Assembly (NCBI RefSeq): GCF_014648915.1
Contig: NZ_BMSA01000020.1
Location: forward strand, 147,438 to 211,437
Length of the DNA stretch: 64,000 bases
Reading direction: 5' to 3'
From: Streptomyces phaeofaciens
GTDB taxonomy: Bacteria > Actinomycetota > Actinomycetes > Streptomycetales > Streptomycetaceae
In this document: one piece after another, positions 46,916 through 60,236 of the stretch
Layout: each line of letters begins with the position of its first letter
Position numbering within the stretch: position 1 is the first letter of the stretch
Notes under the pieces: generated by a model
The model's database searches: none
Seen by the model: the letters and a program-made list of their open reading frames with translations, nothing else
What the model was told of the DNA's origin: nothing
Translations under genes and position numbers: made by a program

Positions 46916-47877
46916 GCTTGTGTCTCCTCCGAAGCGGCCTGGCGCTCGGCGATTCCCTGCCTGCGCAGCACAATGGCCTGTCTCACATAGTCCAGCCCGG
47001 TCACCACGGTCAGGACGACCGCCGCGGCCATCACCCACCAGCGCAGAGTGGCCAGCCATCCCGTCAGCGCCAGGACGTACATGCCCACGGCCACGCCCTG
47101 GGTGAGCGTCTTGAGCTTGCCGCCCCGGCTCGCCGGGATCACGCCGTACCGGATGACGATGAAACGCAGCAGCGTGACGCCGAGTTCCCGGCCGAGGATC
47201 ACGATCGTCACCCACCACGGCAGGTCGCCGAGCGAGGAGAGGCAGATCAGCGCCGCTCCCATGATCGCCTTGTCGGCGATGGGGTCGGCGATCTTCCCGA
47301 AGTCGGTGACGAGGTTGTAGCGCCGCGCCAGGTGCCCGTCGAACAGGTCGGTGATCATGGCGATGGCGAAGGCCGCCCAGGCGAGCGAACGCCACGCCGG
47401 GTCGTACCCGCCGTCGGCCAGCATCAGCGCGACGAAGCCGGGCACCAGGATCAGCCGCAGCATCGTCAGCAGATTGGCGATGTTCCAGACGCTCGCCTGG
47501 TTGACGGCCGCGGCCGCCAGCTTCCCGCCCCGCGGCGCCTTGACGGCGGCATCGGACGGATCGACGACCTCACCGGCCTCGACACCCGAGGAACCGGAAG
47601 AACCGGAAGAACCGGAAGAACCCGAGGAGCCTGAGGCGCCAGAAGAACCGGTGGAACCCAAAGAGCCGGAGGACCCCACAGAATCCGAGGAACCGGAGGA
47701 ACCCGAGGACCCCAGGGAACCCACGGCTCCCGAGGAACCGGAACCGCCGGAGGCCCCGGCGACCGCGGCCGAGCCGGCGACGGCAGACGACACCTCGGCC
47801 TCCGACACCTCTGCCGCGGCGGCGGCCCCCTTCGCCCGCGCGGAGCCGCCCGCAGCCGACGCCGGAACACCCGTCAT
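46912..47877 (-). CDS. pgsA: CDP-diacylglycerol-glycerol-3-phosphate 3-phosphatidyltransferase
   Basis: A 321-residue integral membrane enzyme of phosphatidylglycerol synthesis. The CDP-alcohol phosphotransferase motif DLFDGHLARRYNLVTDFGKI followed by ADPIAD (D-x2-DG-x2-AR-x8-G-x3-D-x3-D) is intact at about 178-203. About five membrane helices. The first 130 residues are a low-complexity Ser/Gly/Ala extension (SSGSSGSSG) encoded by 9-bp repeats, absent from typical PgsA. ATG 47877 overlaps the rimO stop (ATGA), and the stop overlaps cinA. Confidence 0.93.
   Translation of the reverse strand: MTGVPASAAGGSARAKGAAAAAEVSEAEVSSAVAGSAAVAGASGGSGSSGAVGSLGSSGSSGSSDSVGSSGSLGSTGSSGASGSSGSSGSSGSSGSSGVEAGEVVDPSDAAVKAPRGGKLAAAAVNQASVWNIANLLTMLRLILVPGFVALMLADGGYDPAWRSLAWAAFAIAMITDLFDGHLARRYNLVTDFGKIADPIADKAIMGAALICLSSLGDLPWWVTIVILGRELGVTLLRFIVIRYGVIPASRGGKLKTLTQGVAVGMYVLALTGWLATLRWWVMAAAVVLTVVTGLDYVRQAIVLRRQGIAERQAASEETQA
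47580..47725. repeat. 9-bp repeat array in pgsA 5' region
   Basis: GAACCGGAA-type nonamers, five nearly perfect at 47588-47625 then degenerate. They encode Gly-Ser-Ser on the pgsA strand and Glu-Glu-Pro on the other. Confidence 0.85.
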
Positions 47878-49355
47878 CTGCCCGCCTCCTCACTACACCC
47901 GAACGAGCCCGGAAGAGGCTCGGCCACCAGGTCGACACCCTCCGTACCGACCACCTTCGCCTCGACCATACGGCCGACGCTCAGGCCTTCGCCCGATGTG
48001 AGCAGCACCTGTCCGTCCGTCTCCGGCGCCTGGTGCGCGCCCCGGCCGTACACGCCCTCCTCGTCCAGGGACTCCACGAGCACGTGGACCGTCTCGCCCA
48101 CGCGCTCCTCGGCACGCTGCGAGACCAGCTCCTCCGCGAGCCGGGAGACCTGGGCGAGGCGCTCGGCGACGACGTCCTCGTCGAGCTTGTCGCCGTAGGT
48201 CGCGGCCTCGGTGCCCTCCTCGTCGGAATATCCGAAGACGCCGATGGCGTCCAGCCGGGCGCCGTTCAGGAACCGCTCCAGCTCGGCGAGGTCGGCCTCG
48301 GACTCGCCGGGGAAGCCCACGATGAAGTTGGAGCGCACGCCCGCCTGGGGCGCCTTGCTCCGGATGGTGTCGAGCAGCTCGAGGAAGCGGTCGGTGTCGC
48401 CGAAGCGGCGCATCGCCCGCAGCACGCCGGGCGCGGAGTGCTGGAAGGACAGGTCGAAGTAGGGCGCGATCTTGGGCGTGGAGGTCAGCACGTCGATCAG
48501 GCCGGGACGCATCTCGGCGGGCTGGAGGTAGCTGACCCGCACCCGCTCGAGGCCGTCGATGTCGGCCAGCTCGGGCAGCAGGGACTCCAGCAGCCGGATG
48601 TCGCCGAGGTCCTTGCCGTAGGAGGTGTTGTTCTCCGAGACCAGCATGATCTCCTTGACCCCCTGTTCGGCCAGCCAGCGTGTCTCGTTCAGCACATCGC
48701 TGGGCCGGCGCGAGATGAAGGAGCCGCGGAAGGACGGGATGGCGCAGAAGGAGCAGCGCCGGTCGCAGCCGGAGGCAAGCTTGACCGAGGCGACCGGGGC
48801 GCCGTCGAGCCGGCGGCGCAGCGGCGCGCGGGGGCCGGACTGCGGGGCGAGGCCCTCGGGCAGGTCCACGGGGAGGTCGACGGGAGCGCCGTGCCCGGGC
48901 AGGGCGACGTCGGTCGCCGACTGCCGCTCGGCCGGGCTGATCGGCAGCAGCTTGCGCCGGTCGCGCGGGGTGTGGGAGGCGTGGATGCCGCCGTTCAGGA
49001 TGGTCTGGAGGCGGTCGGAGATGTCGGCGTAGTCGTCGAAGCCGAGGACTCCGTCGGCTTCGGGGAGGGCTTCGGCAAGTTCCTTGCCGTACCGCTCGGC
49101 CATGCAGCCCACCGCCACGACGGCCTGGGTTCTGCCGTGACCCTTGAGGTCATTGGCTTCCAGGAGGGCGTCGACGGAGTCCTTCTTGGCGGCCTCGACG
49201 AAGCCACAGGTGTTGACGACGGCGACGTCCGCGTTCTCGGCGTCCTCCACGAGGTGCCAGCCGTCCGCCTCCAAACGGCCTGCGAGCTCCTCCGAGTCCA
49301 CCTCGTTACGGGCGCAGCCAAGGGTGACGAGTGCGACGGTACGGCGTTCAGGCAT
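47874..49355 (-). CDS. rimO: ribosomal protein S12 methylthiotransferase RimO
   Basis: A 493-residue radical-SAM methylthiotransferase modifying an aspartate of ribosomal protein S12. UPF0004 cysteines are C14, C50 and C84, the radical-SAM motif CDRRCSFC is at 197-204, and a TRAM domain lies at about 425-480. A Pro/Leu insert (about 150-180) precedes the SAM domain. ATG 49355 (MPERRTVALVTLGCARNEVD) is chosen because TAGTCT lies 7 nt upstream, giving a leaderless mRNA; the in-frame GTG at 49385 falls inside the promoter. First gene of rimO-pgsA-cinA. Confidence 0.95.
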   Translation of the reverse strand: MPERRTVALVTLGCARNEVDSEELAGRLEADGWHLVEDAENADVAVVNTCGFVEAAKKDSVDALLEANDLKGHGRTQAVVAVGCMAERYGKELAEALPEADGVLGFDDYADISDRLQTILNGGIHASHTPRDRRKLLPISPAERQSATDVALPGHGAPVDLPVDLPEGLAPQSGPRAPLRRRLDGAPVASVKLASGCDRRCSFCAIPSFRGSFISRRPSDVLNETRWLAEQGVKEIMLVSENNTSYGKDLGDIRLLESLLPELADIDGLERVRVSYLQPAEMRPGLIDVLTSTPKIAPYFDLSFQHSAPGVLRAMRRFGDTDRFLELLDTIRSKAPQAGVRSNFIVGFPGESEADLAELERFLNGARLDAIGVFGYSDEEGTEAATYGDKLDEDVVAERLAQVSRLAEELVSQRAEERVGETVHVLVESLDEEGVYGRGAHQAPETDGQVLLTSGEGLSVGRMVEAKVVGTEGVDLVAEPLPGSFGCSEEAGR

Positions 49356-49362
49356 GGGCTCA

Positions 49363-49385
49363 AGACTACTTTGTCCCACCGACAC
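49363..49385 (-). promoter_or_regulatory. candidate PafBC-type promoter of rimO operon
   Basis: Minus strand GTGTCGGTG (49385-49377), 8 bp, TAGTCT (49368-49363), 7 nt to ATG. It matches tTGTCRgtg-N8-TAnnnT except the first base. Confidence 0.5.
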
Positions 49386-49439
49386 CGAACGTCGACGGGG
49401 TTGGCGATCTTCGCCAACCCCGTTTACCGCAGGGACACG

Positions 49440-50279
49440 TCACCCGGCCTGCGGGTCGCCCTTCGTGTAGGTGAGGCGCTCGACCGCACCCGACTGGAAG
49501 TCGTCCTCGATCTTCTTGCCGTTCACGAAGAGGTCGATCGCCCCGGCGTCGCCGAGGACGAGGTTGATCTTCTCGCTGTCCTGGAAGGTCTTGGATTCGC
49601 CCTGCTTGAGGATGTCGTCGAAGAGCAGACGGCCGTTGTGGTCCTTGGCGGAGATCCAGCTGCGGCCGTCCGTGGCGGTGACCTGGACGGTGACCTTGTC
49701 CTGGGGCACCGCGGCGATGGCGCTGTCGGAGGGCTCGGGCTTCTCGTCGACGGGCTTCTCGGTCTTGAGGGTGGGCGAGGCGGTGGCGCTGGCCTCCGGG
49801 GTGGTGCCCTCGGCGACCTGTTCCTTCGCCCCGCCGTCGTCGCCGCCCTTGAACGCGGTGAAGCCGACGAAGCCGATCACGGCGACGATCGCGGCGACCA
49901 TCGCCGCGGTCCAGTTCGGGCCGCGCCGCTCGGGACGGATGCGCTCCGCCTCGAACATCGGCGCGGGCGCGGTCGGCGCCGGACGGCCGCCGTGGGCGGC
50001 GTCGAACTGCTCCATCAGCGGGGTGGGATCGAGGCGGACGGCCCTGGCCAGCGTCCGGATGTGCCCGCGCGCGTAGACGTCCCCGCCGCAGGGGGCGAAG
50101 TCGTCGGCCTCGATGGCATGGACGATGGCGATACGGACCCGGGTGGCGGTACTGACGTCGTCGACGGTCAGCCCGGCCGCGATGCGCGCCTCACGCAGGG
50201 CACGGCCGATCGAGATGGGGGCTTCCTCGGACGGGTCTTCGAACGGACGCTCGTCTTCAGGGGAGTTGCCGATGGACAC
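49440..50279 (-). CDS. RodZ-like helix-turn-helix membrane protein
   Basis: A 279-residue protein. The N-terminal HTH_25 domain (SIGRALREARIAAGLTVDDV, then the RVRIAIVHAIEADDF helix) is about 27-100, followed by a linker, one TM helix about 122-143 (AAMVAAIVAVIGFVGFTAF), a Ser/Thr/Pro linker and an extracytoplasmic DUF4115-like beta domain (about 195-279, VTVQVTATDGRSWISAKDHN). This is the RodZ architecture that links MreB to the cell-wall machinery in rods; its role in Streptomyces is less clear. GTG 50279 has AAAGG 7 nt upstream; an in-frame GTG at 50306 does not. Between rimO and ftsK. Confidence 0.85.
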   Translation of the reverse strand: MSIGNSPEDERPFEDPSEEAPISIGRALREARIAAGLTVDDVSTATRVRIAIVHAIEADDFAPCGGDVYARGHIRTLARAVRLDPTPLMEQFDAAHGGRPAPTAPAPMFEAERIRPERRGPNWTAAMVAAIVAVIGFVGFTAFKGGDDGGAKEQVAEGTTPEASATASPTLKTEKPVDEKPEPSDSAIAAVPQDKVTVQVTATDGRSWISAKDHNGRLLFDDILKQGESKTFQDSEKINLVLGDAGAIDLFVNGKKIEDDFQSGAVERLTYTKGDPQAG

Positions 50280-50534
50280 GGGGGCGCCTTTCGAGCGTGT
50301 AGCCACCTGTGCTGGAAGTTCAGTCTAGGGGGGGTGTCAAAGGGAGGGGCAACCGGGCGGTACGACTTTGTACGCCATCGGAATGGCCGGACATCCCGGT
50401 GGCGGGCCAGGCACAACCCTCGATTGAAAGCCGTACCTGTCCTCTCGCTCAACTGGACGTACGACAAAGGAGAACGGTTGCCCTGAGATCTCTAACGGGT
50501 GAGTCACGGTCGCGCCTACCCCTCCTTCGGCCCC
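50280..50534. other. promoter region of rodZ-like gene
   Basis: 255 bp of mixed, less GC-rich sequence with no gene. On the minus strand TTGACA (near 50337) and TAGACT (near 50323) are candidate promoter elements, but their spacing is not standard and I do not assign them firmly. An AAAGGAG motif at 50466 on the plus strand leads only to a two-codon ORF. Confidence 0.4.
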
Positions 50535-53255
50535 CTACGCCTCGGATTCTCCCCGGATCACCGCGAGCACGCCGTCCAGCTCGTCCGGCTTCACGAGAAC
50601 GTCACGCGCCTTGGACCCCTCGCTCGGTCCGACGATGTTGCGCGACTCCATGAGGTCCATCAGCCGGCCGGCCTTGGCGAAGCCGACCCGCAGCTTGCGC
50701 TGGAGCATCGAGGTCGACCCGAACTGGGTGGAGACGACCAGTTCGGCCGCCTGGCACAGCAGGTCGAGGTCGTCGCCGATGTCCTCGTCGATCTCCTTCT
50801 TCTGCTTGGTGCCGACGGTGACGTCGTCCCGGAAGACCGGCGCCATCTGGTCCTTGCAGTGCTGGACGACCACCGCGACCTCGGCCTCGGTGACGAACGC
50901 CCCCTGCATACGGGTCGGCTTGTTCGCCCCCATCGGCAGGAACAGTCCGTCGCCCTTGCCGATCAGCTTCTCGGCGCCCGGCTGGTCGAGGATGACCCGC
51001 GAGTCGGCGAGCGAGGAGGTGGCGAAGGCGAGCCGCGAGGGCACGTTCGCCTTGATGAGACCGGTGACGACGTCGACCGACGGGCGCTGCGTGGCCAGTA
51101 CCAGATGGATGCCGGCCGCGCGCGCGAGCTGTGTGATCCGGACGATGGCGTCCTCGACGTCCCGCGGGGCGACCATCATCAGGTCGGCCAGCTCGTCGAC
51201 GATCACCAGCAGGTACGGGTACGGCTGAAGCTCCCGCTCGCTGCCCTCGGGCGGCTTGACCTTGCCGTTCCTTATGGCCTCGTTGAAGTCGTCGATGTGC
51301 CGGAAGCCGTACGCGGCGAGGTCGTCGTAGCGCAGGTCCATCTCGCGCACGACCCACTGGAGCGCCTCGGCGGCCCGCTTGGGGTTGGTGATGATCGGCG
51401 TGATCAGGTGCGGGATGCCCTCGTACGCGGTCAGCTCGACGCGCTTGGGGTCGACGAGGACCATCCGCACGTCCTCGGGGGTCGCGCGGACCATGACCGA
51501 GGTGATGAGGCAGTTGATGCAGGACGACTTGCCGGAGCCGGTGGCTCCGGCCACCAGGATGTGCGGCATCTTCGCCAGGTTGGCCATCACGTAGCCGCCC
51601 TCGACGTCCTTGCCGAGCGCCACCAGCATCGGGTGGTCGTCCTCGGCCGCGTCCGCGAGCCGCAGCACGTCCCCGAGGTTGACCATCTCGCGGTCGGTGT
51701 TCGGGATCTCGATGCCGACCGCCGACTTGCCGGGGATCGGGCTGATGATCCGCACATCGGGGCTGGCGACGGCGTACGCGATGTTCTTGGTCAGCGCGGT
51801 GATCCGCTCGACCTTCACGGCGGGGCCCAGCTCGACCTCGTAGCGCGTGACCGTCGGCCCGCGCGTGAAGCCGGTGACGGCGGCGTCGACCTTGAACTCG
51901 GTGAAGACATTGGTCAGCGAGGCGACCACGGCGTCGTTGGCGGCACTGCGCGCCTTGCCGGGGCCACCGCGCTCCAGCAGGTCCAGCGAGGGCAGCGAGT
52001 AGGTGATGTCCCCGGAGAGCTGGAGCTGCTCGGCGCGCGGCGGCAGGTCGCGGATCTCCTCCGGGGGCGCCTTGGTGAGATCCGGTACGGCCCCGGTGCC
52101 GAGCTTCTCCTGCCGGGGCCGCGCGGCGGGCACCGGCGTCGGCGTCGTCGGCTCGCGGTCGCCGACCCCCACGCCCTGGGTGAGGTCGGCGACGAGCGGA
52201 GAGGGCGGCATGCCGTGCAGCACGGCCCCGTCGAGGTCCGCGGCGGCAGCGGCGGCGATGTCCACCGCGTCCAACTGACGGTCCATCGCGGGCTGCGGCA
52301 CGGCGGAGCGCCGGGGGCGGCCGCGGCGCTGCGACAGGGCGTCCTGCTCCGCCTCGTCGGGGTCGTACGCCCGCGGGCCGCCCGAGCGGCGGCGGGGGCG
52401 CCCGGGCAGCGCCTCGCGCCACTGCTCGTCGTAGCGCGCGTCGTCGTCGGCGAACGCGTCGGTGTCCTCGGCCTCGGGGTCGTCCAGCACGCCGAGGCGC
52501 ACGCCGAGCGCGCGCAGCCGCTGCGGGATCGCGTTGACCGGGGTGGCCGTGACGACCAGCAGCCCGAAGACCGTCAGCAGCACCAGCAGCGGTACGGCGA
52601 GCACGTCGCCCATGGAGTACGTCAGCGGGGTCGCCGCGCCCCAGCCGATGAGGCCGCCGGCGTCCCTTATCGCCTGCATGCCGTCGCTGCGGGCGGGCGA
52701 GCCGCAGGCGATGTGGACCTGGCCGAGCACACCGATGACCAGCGCGGACAGACCGATCACGATCCGGCCGTTGGCCTCGGGCTTCTCGGGGTGGCGGATG
52801 AAGCGGACGGCGATGACCGCGACCAGGATCGGCACGAGCAGGTCGAGCCGGCCGAAGGAGCCGGTCACCAGGATCTCGACGAGGTCGCCGACGGGTCCGC
52901 GCAGATCCGCCCAGGTGCCCGCGGCGCAGATCAGCGCGATGGCGATCAGCAGCAGCGCGACGCCGTCCTTGCGGTGGGCGGGGTCGAGGTTCTTGGCGCC
53001 GTTCCCTATCCCGCGGAAGACGGCGCCGACGGCGTGCGCCAGACCGAGCCAGACGGCGCGCACCAGGCGGTACACGCCCCCGGTGGGATTCGGCGCCGGC
53101 TTGGGCGCGGGCGCGGCCTTCTTCGCCGCGGCCTTCCTGGCGGGCGCCTTCTTGGCCGGAGCCTTCTTCGCGGCGGCCTTCTTCGCCGGAGCCTTCGAGG
53201 GAGCGGCCGCCTTCTTGGCGGGCTGCTTCTTGGCTGCGGAGGGACGTGAGGCCAT
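50535..53255 (-). CDS. ftsK: DNA translocase FtsK (SpoIIIE-type)
   Basis: A 906-residue septal DNA pump that clears chromosomes from closing septa, important at sporulation in Streptomyces. The N-terminus is a Lys/Ala-rich repeat (KKAPAKKAPARKAAAKK), followed by four membrane helices (about 95-270), an acidic linker, the alpha-beta motor with Walker A GATGSGKS (K576) and Walker B LLVIVDELADLMM, and the C-terminal gamma winged helix (about 835-895, VVSTQFGSTSMLQRKLRVGF). TAACCT is 7 nt before the ATG and no Shine-Dalgarno exists. Downstream of osaB on the same strand. Confidence 0.96.
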   Translation of the reverse strand: MASRPSAAKKQPAKKAAAPSKAPAKKAAAKKAPAKKAPARKAAAKKAAPAPKPAPNPTGGVYRLVRAVWLGLAHAVGAVFRGIGNGAKNLDPAHRKDGVALLLIAIALICAAGTWADLRGPVGDLVEILVTGSFGRLDLLVPILVAVIAVRFIRHPEKPEANGRIVIGLSALVIGVLGQVHIACGSPARSDGMQAIRDAGGLIGWGAATPLTYSMGDVLAVPLLVLLTVFGLLVVTATPVNAIPQRLRALGVRLGVLDDPEAEDTDAFADDDARYDEQWREALPGRPRRRSGGPRAYDPDEAEQDALSQRRGRPRRSAVPQPAMDRQLDAVDIAAAAAADLDGAVLHGMPPSPLVADLTQGVGVGDREPTTPTPVPAARPRQEKLGTGAVPDLTKAPPEEIRDLPPRAEQLQLSGDITYSLPSLDLLERGGPGKARSAANDAVVASLTNVFTEFKVDAAVTGFTRGPTVTRYEVELGPAVKVERITALTKNIAYAVASPDVRIISPIPGKSAVGIEIPNTDREMVNLGDVLRLADAAEDDHPMLVALGKDVEGGYVMANLAKMPHILVAGATGSGKSSCINCLITSVMVRATPEDVRMVLVDPKRVELTAYEGIPHLITPIITNPKRAAEALQWVVREMDLRYDDLAAYGFRHIDDFNEAIRNGKVKPPEGSERELQPYPYLLVIVDELADLMMVAPRDVEDAIVRITQLARAAGIHLVLATQRPSVDVVTGLIKANVPSRLAFATSSLADSRVILDQPGAEKLIGKGDGLFLPMGANKPTRMQGAFVTEAEVAVVVQHCKDQMAPVFRDDVTVGTKQKKEIDEDIGDDLDLLCQAAELVVSTQFGSTSMLQRKLRVGFAKAGRLMDLMESRNIVGPSEGSKARDVLVKPDELDGVLAVIRGESEA

Positions 53256-53409
53256 GGGGGTGAGGTTACCGGGGCGGACCACAAGGGACACGCGTGCCCA
53301 CCGCTTCACCCGTTCGTGTCGCCGCCACGGAGACACGGAACTGACACGTCCGCTTCCTGTGAGGGGAACCGCCGCATCCTGCTGAACACGGGGCGGAACT
53401 GAGGCACAT

Positions 53410-54123
53410 TCAGGCCCAACCCTCCCGCCCCCTCGCTTCAGTTCTACGACGGCAGCGAGGACACCCCGCCGCCCGTGCCCGGCTCCAGCGCGTCCAGCGC
53501 CCGCCGCAGGCCGGTGAGTTTGCGCTCCAGATGCGCCGCCGTGGCCACCGCCGCGGCGTCCGCCGACTCGTCGTCGAGCTGCTTGGACAGGGCTTCGGCC
53601 TGCTCCTCGACGGCCGCGAGCCGCGCCGACAGCTCGGCGAGCAGCCCCGCCGACTCCTTGGCACCACCGCCCGCGGCGGCCTTGCCACCGCCCTCCAACT
53701 GGGCCTCAGCAGCGCCGCCTGCTCCCGCAGCTGACAGTTCTTCATGTACAGCTCGACGAACACGGAGACCTTGGCGCGCAGCACCCACGGGTCGAACGGC
53801 TTCGAGATGTAGTCCACCGCGCCGGCCGCGTACCCCCGGAAGGTGTGGTGCGGGCCGTGGTTGATCGCCGTCAGGAAGATGATCGGGATGTCCCTGGTGC
53901 GTTCTCGCCGCTTGATGTGCGCAGCCGTCTCGAATCCGTCCATTCCCGGCATCTGGACGTCCAGCAGAATGACCGCGAAGTCGTCCGTCAGCAGTGCTTT
54001 GAGCGCCTCTTCCCCGGACGATGCCCGCACCAGCGTCTGATCGAGCGCAGAGAGGATCGCCTCCAGCGCCAGCAGATTCTCCGGCCGGTCATCGACCAGG
54101 AGGATCTTGGCCTTCTGCACCAT
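53410..54123 (-). CDS. osaB: response regulator OsaB, apparently frameshifted
   Basis: Orthologue by context and sequence of OsaB, the orphan regulator needed for osmoadaptation in S. coelicolor, next to ftsK and osaA. The receiver domain (1-125) is intact: D11/D12, phosphoacceptor D55, T85, K108. After QLREQAALLR (residue 140) the frame turns into Arg/Pro/Ser-rich nonsense up to 53410. The expected coiled coil (AQLEGGG, then AELSARLAAVEEQAEALSKQ, ending SSLPS at a TAG at 53444-53446) lies in the -1 frame. One G is missing from the AGGGCCC expected at 53701-53706. GGAGGG precedes the ATG. Either a real mutation or a sequencing error. Confidence 0.8.
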   Translation of the reverse strand: MVQKAKILLVDDRPENLLALEAILSALDQTLVRASSGEEALKALLTDDFAVILLDVQMPGMDGFETAAHIKRRERTRDIPIIFLTAINHGPHHTFRGYAAGAVDYISKPFDPWVLRAKVSVFVELYMKNCQLREQAALLRPSWRAVARPPRAVVPRSRRGCSPSCRRGSRPSRSRPKPCPSSSTTSRRTPRRWPRRRIWSANSPACGGRWTRWSRARAAGCPRCRRRTEARGREGWA

Positions 54124-54407
54124 GGCCCGCCCTCCTCGCCCCGGCAGTGCACCGGGCGCCGCCCCTGGGGACGACTCCTTTGCGCCGCCCTTCCTTGTGC
54201 CGGTCATGGTAGCCGCACCCCGACCGTCGCCACACCCTGTCACCGTGATGTCACTGTGCACGTAGCAGGAACGCAGCGGGAGACCAGAAGGTTCCCCGAA
54301 TCCCGCCCCGCTACACGGCCGCGGACACCCTGGGTCAGCAACTCCTCACGCCTTTCGCAAGTTCCGGTCGCACGAGCGCCACACGAGCGGCACACGAACG
54401 GGTTCCG
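54124..54407. other. osaA-osaB intergenic region
   Basis: 284 bp without a gene; probably holds the osaB promoter. Near the osaA end a short repeat (GCGCCACACGAGCGGCACAC, 54374-54393) is visible. No promoter could be fixed. Confidence 0.45.
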
Positions 54408-59852
<5,445 letters not shown>

Positions 59853-60232
59853 TTGATCCCTCCCGCAGGGGTCGACCGTTACCGCTGTGCCTGGTGATAC
59901 TGCTCGTCATGCCCGTTACCACTGAGTTTTCCGCCTGATGTAATCAGGCGGGCTCCGGGAGCCGCTGCCCCCTGTACTCAGAAGACACCCAGTCTGCCCG
60001 GACCTTCACAAGAAGCTTGCCCAGTGTTTCACCCTCACCGAACCCGGCCATAACAGTTCGGCAGCTTCGCACATCGTCCGCACACTCTCGGGGCGGAATC
60101 ACTGCTGACCGGCATCCGCAGGGGCGGGGAAGGTAAGTAACCTTGCATGCGGCTGTCCAGCCACGCCGGTCCCGACCGGCCTGGACGGTGGCACGAGGCG
60201 CACGAGCGGGCATCGGAGGGGCGGCCGCACAC
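59853..60232. promoter_or_regulatory. osaA/osaC divergent region
   Basis: A 380-bp region. It contains a perfect hairpin CCGCCTGAT-GTA-ATCAGGCGG (59931-59951), a small symmetrical element AAGGTAAGTAACCTT (60130-60144) and a 29-codon ORF leading into osaC (60147-60236). A 35-codon minus-strand ORF (59944-60051) has weak codon bias and is not accepted. Promoters were not resolved. Confidence 0.5.
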
Positions 60233-60236
60233 ATGA
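60147..60236 (+). CDS. possible 29-codon upstream ORF coupled to osaC
   Basis: ATG 60147 to TGA 60234-60236, beginning MRLSSHAGPDRPGRW. Its stop overlaps the osaC ATG as ATGA, and third-position GC is about 80%. No clear ribosome site precedes it. It may be a leader for translational coupling, or chance. Confidence 0.35.
   Translation: MRLSSHAGPDRPGRWHEAHERASEGRPHT

Noticed and set aside
47351..48001. Plus-strand ORF with (Glu-Glu-Pro)n repeats opposite pgsA
   Set aside because: Produced by reading the pgsA 9-bp repeats backwards; no start signals.
53695..53710. Programmed -1 frameshift in osaB
   Set aside because: No slippery heptamer or following pseudoknot at the junction. A missing G explains the data more simply.
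59944..60051. 35-codon minus-strand ORF upstream of osaA
   Set aside because: Weak codon bias, no ribosome site, and it ends inside a perfect hairpin. Probably leader DNA.
60130..60144. Iron-box-like palindrome AAGGTAAGTAACCTT ahead of osaC
   Set aside because: Short and only loosely like DmdR/IdeR boxes; no iron-related gene is adjacent.
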